Positions 22,223 to 34,108 of a stretch of 64,000 nt of DNA are shown piece after piece. How positions within the stretch are numbered: position 1 is the stretch's first letter; the number at the start of each line of letters is the position of its first letter. Position numbers and translations under genes: made by a program. The notes under the pieces were generated by a model that made no database searches, had not been told where the DNA came from, and saw nothing but the letters and a program-made list of their open reading frames with translations. The DNA is taken from the NCBI GenBank assembly GCA_959347315.1, contig OY365818.1, forward strand, positions 2,193,722-2,257,721, given 5' to 3'. Source of the stretch: Bimastos eiseni. Its lineage: Eukaryota; Annelida; Clitellata; Crassiclitellata; Lumbricidae.

Positions 22223-22534
22223 TAATTAACGGTAAAATCATGCGATCACATAAAGACGTGGCTGTGACAATCTGGACATACTCCTCGATGTTGAAATAAT
22301 GCAGTCATAGCTACAATAGCAAATATTGTCACGATCTCACAAGTTACAGACAGACATTGGAGTAGAAATACGTAGAAATACCCCTCGCTGAGAAAAGAAT
22401 ATAGGCCTACTTTTGGTGTCTTTTCACTAATATTCCTGTGTGTAGGCCAACCATGAACTCTAAAGCATATGTATAAGTATATGACATATGAGCAACGTTG
22501 ATTAAGGCCTTGTCTGTTTCTTTGGCTTGTCTCT

Positions 22535-22615
22535 CTACCTTTGTTCCAGCGAAGCATATTCGTTCACGTCTCTATCTTCTCCCAAACTTACATAAGCTGA
22601 CTCTTGTCCTCCAGC
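22535..22615 (-). CDS. Unit B terminal exon, ITAM-like tail
   Basis: Encodes AGGQ, then ESAYVSLGEDRDVNEYASL, then EQR and TAG. The first motif also fits the ITIM form SxYxxL. The basic tail present in A, C, D and G is cut off by the stop, as in unit F. Confidence 0.78.
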   Translation of the reverse strand, partial: AGGQESAYVSLGEDRDVNEYASLEQR

Positions 22616-25600
22616 CTACAATGAAGCGCACAATAGCTCGACTACTGTCTTAATTTGAACGAATAAGTAAGGAAGTTAATTTTAATAAGTTACATATTTT
22701 TATTTATTCAGATGTAGGCCAAAGTCAAGCGAAGAATTAAAGAAACGTTGGCGACTTAATTTTCTGACCCACGGCATATGAGGAAGGCTGGCCAGGCCTC
22801 TCCCTCGACGAATCATCTTCCAAGCGACGGCGCAGGTGCAGAGGGGCTCAAGATCGTGGCTCAGTTGTTCAGGGAGTGCAGATGGATTGGATAATCGAAA
22901 CATCGCAGGGATTTAACCTGTGAGTTTTCGATTCCCATAGTTCAGACTGTCGGGCAAAACACTAGTCAACAACACTTTTTGACGTCTGTTTACTTTCCAG
23001 ATTTCCACGTGCGCATTGAAAGCGTATAATGGCATTAATCTTTTTTTGTGATTATAACGTAAGATAAATTTAGTTCTGGCCAAAGCAGTGTTTGCTTCTA
23101 TTCTGCAATTAAACAACAAATAACTCACTAATGAATTGTGTGTCCTAGGAACTGACCGATCCACATTTGATCGTTGATGAGACGAAAGACTCATCTCACG
23201 ATCCAAACGCTGCGCTCCACCATCTACCAAACAAATATAAATGGCTACAATAATAATAATAATGACAATAATAATAATGATAATAATAATAATAATAATA
23301 ATAAACATAATAATAATAATGTTAATATTAGTAATAATAATAATAATAATTATTATTATTATTGCCAATATTAATATAATTATCATTATTAACATTATTA
23401 TTATTATTTTTATTATTATTATTATTTTTATTATTATTATATTATTAATGATAATATATTATATAATAATAAAAATATAAAAGAATTATAATAATATAAT
23501 ATAATAATAATAATATAATTATTATTTTTTCCCCGAGGTACATATGATCCCTCGGGATTCAAAAAATTATTGAGGCATTATTATTAATTTATTATTATTA
23601 TTACCATTATTCTATTATTGCTATTAGGAAATAAATGCAGCACTACTAAAGAACAATATTAGGCGTCACCCTCAACGCAGTGCTACACGAAGTCAAATGT
23701 CATCAAGCTCATAGTATTTCTAAATTAGAAAATATCGATGAGATACCCGTCTTGGCATTCAGATTACGTAGTTGTTTGTGGCGCTCTGAAATATAAATGT
23801 GCCATATAATTAACTGTTTACTTCTCTGATGTCAATATACGTGGGAAGCTTTTATGGCTATTATTAAAATGCGACTACAGCCCTACGGGGTGTCAGCAAT
23901 GCAGAAGGCTATTAAAGTCATTATCAAATTATTTTCCCTAAATACTATAATGATTATTATGTAGCTAATTTGAACTTCAAACGTTGTATATAGCGACTAT
24001 GTACCCTACTCTTTTGTGTATGTTAGTATTAAAATGTTTGATAACATGTAGGTTTCCTACCGATAAGCTCTTTTGCTGGCCTCGGATGAAACTCAAGGTA
24101 TTTGAGTTTGACCAAGATGGCAATGACAATGGTGGCTATTAGGATGGCAACTGTGAGACCAATTCCAACACCGATTCCAACACCGATTCCAACACCGTTT
24201 CCAACACCGATTTCAAAGCGATCTGATGAGTAACAAAAAGTTTAGACACGACATTATTAGGCCTATCTCATTCAGTGCAACGTTTATTGAAGCATCTTTG
24301 GATTACGCTGGTGTAAGACTGATATGTGTTGGTTCGACAAGTAAATAGCTGTTAACATTTATAACGCGACAGAGTCATATTCAAGATTTATATAGGATTA
24401 TAGTCATACACCAAAAGGAAAAATGGCTAATCACTAAAAGAAGACATCTGTGTGAAATAGGCCTACTAAGCACTAGAAGCATTGCAGGCACTGCTCACAC
24501 AGGTCTACGCCAAGGAAGAATGGTGTAATAGAAAGTGAGTGGTCAAAAAGGGTAGCGGGTACAAAAGCCTATCCATATAATTATTACGTACACAAAAAAG
24601 TCGGATTTCCGGACCCCCTCCCTATGTTGCAAGCGTACATTTCGTGGACCCTCCCTCCATGCGTACGTACATTTGAGCTCATTGCAAAGGTTAAATAGTC
24701 AAAAACATCTTTAAGACATTGATTTTACCACAGGCTATTTATTTCTGTTATGGCATCATATTTAACAGCTTAAATCTGTTAACAGTTATGAAGAATTAAA
24801 ACACTGCAACAAAAAATTGCATTTGAAACCGTTTTAATACTACATAAAATTGATTTAGCAGGAATATAGTCTGTGATTAGATTTACAGTTTTGATTTTTA
24901 TATTCTGTATTGTGCACGTCATACTTAGACAATTATATTTGCGTACGTACATATTTTCTGGACCCTCCTCCCACACCTTACGCACCCGTGCGCAAAATGG
25001 CCGAAATTTGAAATCCCCCTCTCCCCTCTGCACCCCTCTCCGCGTATGTAATATGTGGACTGCCCCGACTATAACGGCGCTAAGGCAGACTTTAGAACAG
25101 GGCCTATATCAAAATTTTAGTCCTTGTCACTGGAGTAAGTGGAGTGACTTGTTGGCTAGGATATCTCTGCACAGTTAGTGAAAAGAGATAGAAGGAAACA
25201 GAATTCAATTAAAAACTTAATGCAAGAAACGCACCACTAGACCTACCAGTGTTGTTAACCTGGAACTCGTCTGAAGTTGCATTGTATCTGTTGCCCCTCA
25301 CGACATTCATTGCAACACATCTGTATCGTTTTGAAGTGACAACACTCAAAGTAAATAAAATTATACTATCATTCGGATTTTGAATATCCAACCAAATGCC
25401 ATTGGCGTCCGTTTCCTGCCATTTGAAAGTTGGTGATGGATGTCCATTTGCAGTGCAGGTCGTTGGAGTCCCTGGAGGGTGATTGGAATACGATGGCGAT
25501 AAGGTGACACTTCTTACTGAATCTGAAACAGATTTTTGGACAAGGTTCGTAACTGGATTTTAAATTTATATAATGTCAATTCAAGCGAAACTCATAAAAG

Positions 25601-28600
25601 TTCTCTAGAATATCAAAAGACGACACCACAATGCAACAGAATGGTCCTCAAGTGTCAGAGTTGCTAGACAAATAGAGGCTGAGAAGCTCATACCACAGAG
25701 TGAGGTGGAACTTATTACAGAAAGGTGGATGGGCCGAACACATGAAAATGAAGATCATTTCTACTGAAGACCGGTTGGCAGTCAATGCATGTTAGGAGGA
25801 AACAGATGATGAGCAGAGATAATTTTTATTTTCATGACAACATCGATGCAAGTGAAATAACTCAACTTTCAAATATTCAATAACAGGGTTCAGTTAAGAA
25901 TTTCTTGAAAACATACAGAAATGAACATTTACAGCATATCTGAAAAAATATCAATGAAATACTTACAGAGGACTTTGATGGTAGGTGTTGCACAAGTGGT
26001 TCTTGGAATGTTTGCAGCCATACCTTGAATCGTTTGCCCGTTATCTTTAGTAACAACTGGAAATGACGTGATGCAGGTGAATGATGGAACTTCAGGAACA
26101 GAAGCATCAATGGTAAAAGAACGACTTATGCATCCTCCATTTACTACAACATTCGGAGCAACTGTCACTCCTTCCCAGATCATCGTTGGTGTGCTTGTTC
26201 CATTGAATGACACCGAACAGTTCAGCTGCACTTGATCTCTTTCGACCACGTCATTCAGAGACGCAGTTGTACATTGAGGTTGCGTATCTACAGAAGCACT
26301 TGAATATAAGGAAAAAAATTAAAATATCAGAATGTCATAATAAAACTTCAGCAACAGCGAATCTTAATAATATAACCAATAGGCCAAGTTATACTGTTGC
26401 TAACGTTTAATTTCATAATTCTGTTCTTGTTACAGACTGAGAGATCTGTATCCTAAATGTTTGGGAGAGAACAGCCATTCCTGAAAATGACTCAGCTGTA
26501 TGATGATGACCAAAAGCATTGGTCCATTGGCTTTACGCCAATCGGGAATGAGATGAGTGAAGTGGTTTCCCATTGCCTTCCCCACAGACAATTTTATGGG
26601 TGAGCAACTTGTCCAAGGTCGGTATACGCAGTGACTTAAGGTGGATTCGAACCTGCGACCATTCGGTCGCAAGGCACAAAATCTGCTGCTACTCCAGCGC
26701 GTCTCATTTCAGCTGCATGGTCTAATGAATTGATGACTAATAGCTCGATCATGTACTGGCTAGTATGCATTGTCAATCCTCTCGATTGACAATGGGGGAG
26801 ATTCAAAACCCACCATGGCAGAAATTTAGTTCGACAGTTCGGCTCCATCTGCACTCCTATAGTGGCCAACCAGGGGTGTAACAAACGGGGGGTGCAGAGG
26901 GGGGGCACCGGCCCCCCAGTTTTGAAACTGGCGAGGGTAAAGCCCCCCAGTTTTAGTGCTCAGTGCCCCCCATGTGGCCCCCAAATCGGTTCTTTTTTTA
27001 TGTTTATCCAATGGATTTTTAAGAATACTTTTGTTAAGATAATTTGTGCCCCCCATTTTTCAAATTTCTGGGGGAGGGCAAAGTTCAAAAAGTGGGAGGG
27101 CAATATTTTTCAAATGATGCCCTCCACTTTTCAAAACCTTGTTACACCTCTGTGGCAAACTCATCCAAAATGAGTATACTGATCGTACGCTGCCGGTGGG
27201 AAGATGAGAAGGAGAGGACCTGCCACCAGTTTTCGTATGCCGAGACTGATAGTTTAAAGAAGTCCCCGATACTTCACAACCAAGAAATCAACCAAAAATA
27301 AAGAAGGTGGGGATAGTTTGAAAAATTGAGTCAACCATGTGAAAACTTTTTTGCTAATTAGAAGTATGCAATAACAAAATGCTATAACTTGCCATGCATC
27401 GGAGGTTCTTCACTGCGATGATTACTGTCTAAATAACCCGACCCCAGTATATAATTAGATATATGTCGATATATGTATACGAATACAAGCGCCTGCATAC
27501 GGATATAGACCATGTCTCTCCACATAACAATGAAAACAAACCTGCATTCAAATACTGAGTTAACTAAATTGTGACAAAAGACTCTGTATGAAACATACAT
27601 GTAGGTCAAAGAAATCAGGTGTAATCTATGCTACAGTTATATTTGCTCTGTGCAAATAATTCTATACATAATAACATATATAATATCGGTTTTCTCCTCT
27701 GTTGGTAATGCTACTAGGGTCCCTCCTTGTGACAAAGAATGAGTATGAAACATAGGTAAAAGAAATCAAGTGTAATATAATGCTACAGTTATATTTGCTC
27801 TGTGCAACTAATTCTATACATATTTAATATATATTTTCGATTTTTCTCCTCTGTTGGTAATGCTCCCAAAGGGGGCCCTTCTAGCTGGATTTCAATCCCT
27901 TTGAGATCCCTTGGTAGTCTTTACTTTTATAATTGATGTTCTTTATCTTTGCCTTGAGCAAACTGTTTGTTGTGGCTACAAATAAACAAATTGATTGATT
28001 GACATGTATATACATAAATATACACACAAATATCACATACATTGTTACAGATACATTACATAGACCAGCATAAATCCATTGCACATGGGAACTTGAGAAG
28101 TAAATTACGTGACTTAGGTTACACAGAAAATAGGATTCGCTTGAAAAATAACGTACCCAGTATAATAAGATAAGCAGTTTTTGAAATCTGATCTCCTGGA
28201 ACGATAGCGATACAAACGAATCGTCCGGCGTCTTTCCGTTCAACGTTTATAATAACCAAATCACAACCGGATGAATTGTCAATACTGTATCGATCTTTAT
28301 AATCGTTAAGTATGCCCCGGTCATCTCTGAAAATAGTCGTCAGGGAATCAGAACCCTGTTTCAGCCAGTCAATTCCACGACAGCTTCTATACGGAGATGC
28401 ACATATCAAGTTCACGTTTGAGCCAACAACGCCCAGTGTGTTGTTGGGTCCTATCACCTGACTTTCTTGTGCATCTACAAGGAAGTAGAAAAACAATATG
28501 TTTAAGTTGTAATAATCGTCACTTAAATTGAATTCCAATCAACAACTTGTGAGCTCAAAGACAATCTAACAGTGGCAAAGAAACCAGCAAGCAAGAAGAC

Positions 28601-30486
28601 TAAGACAGATAACATTAAAGTTAGTACAAAGAGCAATAACTGGACAGAACATGTAAGAAATGATTGAAATTGATTTCACTCAAAGCAACCATTGATAGCA
28701 ATGTATTGTAAATATTCAAAAACATTCCCAGGTTCAACAAAAGCCACGTCGGCTTATTTATACACTTGAAAAAACGGTTTCTGACTTTAATTGCTGGATT
28801 TAATAGAAGCTGGATTGATGAAATGATTTTGACTAGGAGGTGGATTAATGACAACATTTGATGAAAAACTGCCCTTTAACTGAAAACGGGAATGATGAAA
28901 AGATTTTAACTAGAGGGTGAATTTCTTCCTAAGTGGAAGGCTGGAAGCGGGATTGATGAAAAGATTTATGTTTAACTAGAAGCGGAATTATGAAAAGATT
29001 TCTGTCTAATTGGAAGCGGGAATGATGAAAAGATTTCTGCATAGTTGGAAACGTGAATGACGAAAAGATTTCTGTTTAACCAGAAGCTGAATTCTGAAAA
29101 GAATCATGCAATCCAGGAAGGAGTAAAGTGCGATACCTAAATGCTTAGAATGTCAAGATGATTTACTTACCCGCATGCGTAAAGAGAAACGGGAACACAA
29201 TAATTGTCAGGGTCATCCTAAGGCGGTTATTTATATGGAAGGCATCGAATAGACAACATTGCTTCAACCGTTTTTTCAACATCGTTCTAATTAATCAAAA
29301 CACTCTCTTTACTTCGTTTCAGACGTTTAGTCAGATTTCCCGCCAAGACAGACATTTGAATTCAATTTACATGCTGCGTATTGGCTGTCTCTTTTAAAGC
29401 GCTTCATTCTTCTACAATATGGCAAAGAGAAATCTATGTTATTCTACACATAGGGCCAATGCACTGTTACCTATTGATGCAGCATAATTTCTAGCCTACG
29501 CCGGCAGCGTCCAATTCGCTCGCGAGATCATTAGTTTTACGATGACGAATACAGAAACAGGAACCGCGAGCAGATATCAAAGGGTAGCCTAAGTGCAAAA
29601 CAACATGTACGATTAACACGCACATCTGTTCTATTAGGGAATTGCCGCCGAGATCCGAGATCGCAACCTCTGGTAACGATCGCTTGTTTGAGCCGCTATG
29701 CATACAGCTACCCTTATATCCAGCTGTATGCATAGCGGCTCAAACAAGCGATCGTTACCAGAGGTTGCGATCTCGGATCTCGGCGGTAAAGAGATGTGTT
29801 AACCAATAACTACGTTCCTTTGTTTATACATGTGTCTTAATTAACGCGTCCGATTTGCTGGATGACAAACTGGAAGGAGCGGTTGAGACTAGGGTTTCCA
29901 ACTCTGAACAACCCCATTGAGTGACAAGCCCCAAACCTGCGATGTTTTCCCGCATTCCGCCAGGTTTACGAAGTTACGAGTTTCGAATGGTGTTCGAGAC
30001 ATTGAAACTTTCGAATTCTTAATTGAATTGTTTAGTGCATTTTTTCTAAAATCTGTAGCAACCAATTTTATACATTGGGTGCCCTTGTATCAAATTGGCT
30101 GCTTTCCATAATTAATCGCAACGGATGATACAAGTAAATTATCGTATACATCCTCGAGAGTCGAGACGGTTACTTGTCTGATCTGGTATTGCTAGACCAA
30201 GCATTATTAGAGACACTTTTTTGCTACATTTACCTCACCAAAAATGGTCATATTAGCATGAAGATCAAAATACAGCCTCGTTGAAAATGTCTGCTTTCAA
30301 TCTTTCCTATTGTGCCATTGCATGACAAAACACATGTAGTTCAAAGTAGCTAGAAATATCATACACTAAAACGATTTTTGAAACAGCCTCTAATATTTAA
30401 ATGCATGAGACGTGATCATGAATCATTAATATCCACTTGCCTGTAGCAGTAGCAGTGAGAAGGGTTACGATAACGATATGATCCAT
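22535..30486 (-). CDS. IgSF receptor unit B: three Ig domains, transmembrane segment, ITAM-like tail (intact)
   Basis: Predicted cell-surface type I receptor of 432 residues. Exons in order: leader 29216-29171 (or alternative leader 30486-30441), V-like 28474-28157, Ig2 26287-25967, Ig3 25522-25247, stalk/TM 24222-24061, cytoplasmic 23223-23129, tail 22615-22535; 1299 coding bases in total. All junctions are phase 1 except the last (phase 0). Residues 16-121 form a V-set domain (C40, W52, DAGRFVC to C103), 122-228 and 229-320 two more Ig domains, 337-358 the membrane span, and 411-429 the motif ESAYVSLGEDRDVNEYASL. By analogy with ITAM receptors the two tyrosines would be Src-family substrates that recruit SH2 proteins. 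The tail is short because a stop follows EQR. It is the only unit of the array open in every exon. The ligand is unknown. Confidence 0.8.
23129..23223 (-). CDS. Unit B cytoplasmic exon
   Basis: Encodes GGAQRLDREMSLSSHQRSNV and DRSVPRTHNSL. It is Ser/Arg-rich and hydrophilic with no tyrosine. It starts in phase 1 and ends in phase 0 at a gtgagt donor. Confidence 0.75.
23245..23640. repeat. Long (AAT)n/(ATT)n microsatellite
   Basis: Imperfect AAT followed by ATT, giving self-complementary halves, beside the unit B cytoplasmic exon. Confidence 0.9.
24061..24222 (-). CDS. Unit B stalk and transmembrane exon
   Basis: Encodes a Gly-rich repeat (GVGIGVGIGVGIG) leading into LTVAILIATIVIAILV, then the stop-transfer KLKYLEFHPRPAKEL. 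No charged residue lies in the membrane span, so pairing with a charged adaptor is not required. Confidence 0.8.
24575..25060. repeat. Candidate degraded DNA transposon
   Basis: Short words gcgtac(gtac)at and tggaccctcc recur at 24600-24680 and 24940-24970, and an acgtacacaaaaaagtcgga word stands at the left. This resembles the ends of a decayed transposon. It lies in the intron between the Ig3 and TM exons of unit B. The family is not identified. Confidence 0.3.
25247..25522 (-). CDS. Unit B Ig3 exon
   Basis: I-set-like domain: TPTTCTANG (first Cys), TFKWQETD (Trp) and SKRYRCVAMNVVRG (second Cys). Two residues longer than the paralogues. Phase 1 at both ends. Confidence 0.82.
25967..26287 (-). 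CDS. Unit B Ig2 exon
   Basis: Ig domain with QLNCSVSFNGTST, MIWEGVTVAPN and EVPSFTCITSFPVV marking strands B, C and F. NCS and NGT are likely N-glycosylation sites. It has further cysteines at SQPQC-like and CATP positions that recur in the paralogues. Confidence 0.82.
26440..26830 (-). mobile_element. tRNA-derived SINE, second family
   Basis: On the minus strand a B box ggttcgaatcc lies near 26640-26655, next to ttgcgaccgaatggtcgcag. The gaagtggtttcccattgcct block belongs to the body. It sits in the intron between the V and Ig2 exons of unit B. Confidence 0.5.
26871..27152. mobile_element. hAT-like MITE with 8-bp target duplication
   Basis: Ends are caggggtgtaacaa and ttgttacacctctg, inverted copies differing at one base. 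They are flanked by tggccaac and tggcaaac, an 8-bp target-site duplication with one mismatch, as expected for hAT. The 282-bp interior of C and G runs has no coding capacity. Confidence 0.78.
27590..27870. repeat. Tandem duplication of about 130 bp
   Basis: Two copies of a block with caagaaatcangtgtaat-like start, tgctacagttatatttgctc and ttctcctctgttggtaatgc, in an intron of unit B. Confidence 0.7.
27875..28010 (+). mobile_element. LINE 3' end fragment
   Basis: Ends gctacaaataaacaaattga ttgattgac, the (ATTG)n type tail seen after other LINE fragments in this window. No protein remains. Confidence 0.4.
28157..28474 (-). CDS. Unit B V-like Ig exon
   Basis: Encodes NVNLICASPYRSCRGIDWLK, then KDRYSIDNSSGCDLVI and DAGRFVCIAIV. 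Canonical Cys-Trp-Cys are present plus two additional cysteines (RSC and SGC). The donor is gtacgt. Confidence 0.85.
29171..29216 (-). CDS. Unit B leader exon (type 2)
   Basis: MTLTIIVFPFLFTHA, a hydrophobic signal peptide ending phase 1 at gtaagt. It joins the V exon as THA-DAQ. Confidence 0.75.
29645..29786. repeat. Perfect 65-bp inverted repeat with 12-nt loop
   Basis: 29645-29709 is exactly complementary to 29722-29786. The loop is acccttatatcc. The arms begin ccgccgagatccgagatcgc and end catacagct. The flanking sequence is shared with unit C's leader flank, but the palindrome is not. Confidence 0.93.
30441..30486 (-). CDS. Unit B alternative leader exon (type 1)
   Basis: MDHIVIVTLLTATAT, phase 1. 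The intron begins GCAAGT instead of GT, a permitted GC-AG donor. Homologous to the leaders of units A and E. Confidence 0.6.
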
Positions 30487-31009
30487 CCTTTTAGAGTCAT
30501 TACTTCTGTATCAGGCCCGTAGCACACGACAGATTAATGCTAACCTAAGAGAATAATCTTAGTCAAAATCTTAAACAAAAGTTGCCCTCTCTGTCTTGGT
30601 TTCATGTGCTCATTTTCATTGCATACGTTGTGACAGATTAAGATTTAAACTCTAGAATTAATTTATTCGTGTGTAATCGTTTTAGTAAAACCTCCGGCTG
30701 CCTACACTGAATCCGGCTGAATGAGCTATCCTCTTAGCTGTTCGTCTGATGGTTGGACCAAAACAATTATATGGTATCAAATATTATAAATGAACACTGC
30801 TTCTTCATTTAGACTGAGAGAATGAAGGAGTCTTCATGGTTATTATTTAGGGTGACATTATGCATCGTCAAATGAATGTCAAATAAGCGAAAATTCCACT
30901 GTAATAAAACTTGGCTCCACTTGCATTGTGACTTACTCAGTGAAGTGTACTCGTTATGGCTAACTTGGCTATTATGAGCACACTGCGCCCGTGGAAAGAA
31001 GCGTAATAT

Positions 31010-31265
31010 AGCAATTTTAATTGTAATTGTAATTTTTGAAAATGTAATTGTTGAAATTTGATATCGCCCTTCTTCTAACATCTCTTGCAGAGAAGTGCAC
31101 ACGCATCGACAGCGCAGTTGCAGCTGTAGCCTACTGCAGAGCAATTGTGCGCGAAGGACTTGCTCGAGGTTCCTACACAGTGACTCCCGGACGAAGGTCG
31201 AACCCGCTCACTCAGCCGACTGCTCTAACCGATCAGCCACCCAGCCACACAGCGTATGTGAATGG
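31010..31265 (-). mobile_element. tRNA-derived SINE (same family as 16851)
   Basis: On the minus strand the head reads gtgtggctgggtggctgatc, ggttagagcagtcggct, and a B box gggttcgacc (31193-31205). It lies upstream of the unit B type 1 leader. Confidence 0.7.
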
Positions 31266-31469
31266 CCCCTAAAAGCTAGCGCTTCCTTGGCCAAAACAAA
31301 AGACAATGTCCGGCGTGACAAACATAATTTTAATGGAATTGGATGAGCTTCCATGAATCGTGGGAATCATGATCGCTGACCTTAGTTTCACCATCTGCAG
31401 TGTGCGAATCCTGTGATCAGAGGTCATGTGACCTCTGATCATATATTTAAATAACGATTAGTATTCATT

Positions 31470-31775
31470 CATTAAAGAAATTATGTAGCGCCACGTAAAG
31501 GCTGCTATTCAGAAGCGCTCCCGATCTTGGCGCGGCTAAACAGAAAATACTTAAGGCGGGTATAAAGCGAATCTGAGTGGAACCTGGCCGACAACCGCAT
31601 CGCCAACCGGAGCGTGTTCCAGAGCGAGGAACCAATCACTGAGAAGGCACGATTTTGTTGAGTAGTTGTACTGGCAAATGGGACAATGAGTAGACCTCGT
31701 TCAGTAGAGCGGAGAGAACGGTGACCCGGTGTACTCAAAGTAGAGTAGCAGAGAGTATGGAAGTTATTAATTAAT
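31470..31775 (-). mobile_element. LINE tail in the B/C spacer
   Basis: The best preserved of four copies. The minus frame reads QQNRAFSVIGSSLWNTLRL, then LYTRLKYFLFSRAKIGSASE and a stop, an ORF2 C-terminus. Confidence 0.72.
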
Positions 31776-32218
31776 AACAGCTAAACTAGAACCTAACAGG
31801 AGTCGTCTATAGAACGCTGAACGAAATGCAGAGGACAAGGTAATTTTAAGAGAAAGAGCGAATTTGATAAAAGAACATCCAATGCATAAAATTGGTTGCT
31901 ACAGATTTGAGAAAAAAATGCACTAAAAAATTCAAACAAAACGGTTTTAATGGAAAAATCATGCGATCTCACAGAAAAATGATTGACAATTTGGAACGTA
32001 TTCTTCGATGTTTTATAATTAAGACAATCATAAATATTGTCACGGTCTCACAACAAGTTGCAGACAGATATTGGAGTAGAAATACTTAAAAATACCCCTC
32101 GTTGAGAAATGAATATAATTTTGGCGTCATTCCACTAATATTCAAGTGTGTACTATGAACTATAAAGAATATAGGGCCTACACGTATGTATAATTATATG
32201 GCAAGTGAGCAACGTTGA

Positions 32219-32332
32219 CTAAGGCCTTGTCTTTTTCTTTGGCTTGGTTATCTGCCATTGTTCCAGCGAGGCATATTTGTTCACGTCTCTATCTTCTCCT
32301 AAACTTGCGTAGGCCGACTCTTGTCCTCCAGC
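32219..32332 (-). CDS. Unit C terminal exon, ITAM-like tail
   Basis: ESAYASLGEDRDVNKYASL followed by EQWQITKPKKKTRP and TAG. Glu before the second Tyr is changed to Lys; both YxxL cores are kept. Confidence 0.72.
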   Translation of the reverse strand, partial: AGGQESAYASLGEDRDVNKYASLEQWQITKPKKKTRP

Positions 32333-32788
32333 CTACAACGAAACGTAAAATAGCTCTACTATTGTCTTAATTTGAACGAATAAGTAAGGGAGTTAATTTT
32401 AATAATTTCTATAAAAATTTGTATGCAGATGTAGGCCAAAGTCAAGCGATGAATTAAAGAAACGTAGGCGACCTAATTTTCTTAGCCACGGCATATGAGG
32501 ATGGCTGATCAGTCCTCTCTCTCGATGAATCATCTTCCCAACGACGGTGTAGGTGCAGGTGCAGAGGGTCTCAAGATCGTAGTTCAGTTGCCCAGGGCGT
32601 GCAGATGGATTTGATAATCGAAACAGCGCAGAGATATAACCTATTACCTCTCGATTCACACAATTCAGGGTGTCAGATAAAACACTAGAAAACCAATACT
32701 TTTTGAGATCTGTTTACTTTCCAGATTTCCACGTTCTGACCAAAGCAGTGTTCGCTTCTATTCGGCAATTAATCAACAAATAACTCAC

Positions 32789-32883
32789 TAATTGAAATTC
32801 TGTCCTATGAACTGCGCGATCCCCATCTGGTCGTTGATGAGACGTAGGACTCGTCTCACGATCCACATTCTGAGCACCACCAT
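32789..32883 (-). CDS. Unit C cytoplasmic exon
   Basis: Open: GGAQNVDRETSPTSHQRPDG and DRAVHRTEFQL. Donor gtgagt. Confidence 0.65.
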
Positions 32884-32905
32884 CTACCAAACAAATACAT
32901 ATGGC

Positions 32906-32910
32906 TACAC

Positions 32911-32962
<52 letters not shown>

Positions 32963-33120
32963 TATTATTTTTATTAAGACTCAAAAAAACTCAAAATAAT
33001 TTCTGTTCCAACGTATCTCAGTTGTTCTTCAGCGTGGGAACGCAGTGTGCCTCTTCGGGACATTGCCAACACTCCATTAACTCATCATGGGCGATAACAG
33101 CATAATGTGAAACATATATG

Positions 33121-33153
<33 letters not shown>

Positions 33154-33193
33154 TATTATTATTATTATTATTATTATTGTTATTATTATTATT

Positions 33194-33231
<38 letters not shown>

Positions 33232-33238
33232 TATCATT

Positions 33239-33275
<37 letters not shown>

Positions 33276-33565
33276 GACTGTTCCAACGTATCTCGGTTGT
33301 CCTTCAGCGTGGGAACGCAGCCTGCTTCTTCGGGACATTGCCAACACTCACTTAGCTCATCATGGGAAATAACATAATAATAATAATAATAATAATTTGA
33401 AACTCCAAGCGATTGCTTAGCATAATAATAATAATAATAATAATAATTATAATTATTATTATTATTATCATCATTATTTTTCATTATTATTATTATTATG
33501 ATTATTATTATTATTATTATTATTATTGTTATTATTACTACTACTATTATTCTATTGTTGTTATT
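32906..33565. repeat. (AAT)n/(ATT)n tracts with an embedded direct repeat
   Basis: Several AAT and ATT runs. Between them a unique block with gttccaacgtatctc and gggacattgccaacactc occurs twice (33005-33100 and 33283-33370), so microsatellite and block were duplicated together. Confidence 0.8.
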
Positions 33566-34006
33566 ATGAAAATATATATAGCACCAATCAAGAAAAACAC
33601 TAAGCGACACCATCAACGCTATGCTACACGATGTTAAATGTCGTCAAGTAAAGAACATTTCTTGATGAGTAAATATTGATAATAGATACCGATTACATGG
33701 TATTTTGTGGTATTCTGAAGGTCTTTCTGTGTTTCATTATTTATTTTTACTGGTATTACTGGTTTTACTTCCTTCTTATCAATATAAATAATGCTGGAAA
33801 GTTATGATTAGGCCTACTATTATTAAAATTTGACTACGAGGAGTCAAATGTGCAGTACTTTAGTCACAATAAGTACTTTGTCATAGCAGTAAACTTCTAT
33901 TAAGCTGAATTTTATTACGAACGTTATGACTATGTAGGCGCCTACTCTTTCCTTCTGTGTATGTTAGTAGCATATTAAAATGTCTGATACCATGTAGGTC
34001 TTTTAC

Positions 34007-34108
34007 CAATAGGCTCTTTACCTAGAGTAGGGTGAAACTCTAGGTGTTTGAGTTTGACCAAGATGGCGATTGCAACGATCGCAAATAGGATGATTCCAAA
34101 GCGATCAT
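34007..34108 (-). CDS. Unit C transmembrane exon, shortened
   Basis: Encodes DRFGIILFAIVAIAILV then KLKHLEFHPTLGKEP. The Gly-rich repeat is absent and the membrane span is only about 15-17 residues. The upstream acceptor used by unit D is lost here (ttataa for ttttag), so the exon starts at the next cag. Confidence 0.65.

Noticed and set aside
22700..22903. Minus frame FRLSNPSALPEQLSHDLEPL..., also open at 32399-32659, as an extra cytoplasmic exon
   Set aside because: The frame is broken or missing in units A, D, F and G. The cytoplasmic and terminal exons already join directly in phase 0, so it is better read as intron.
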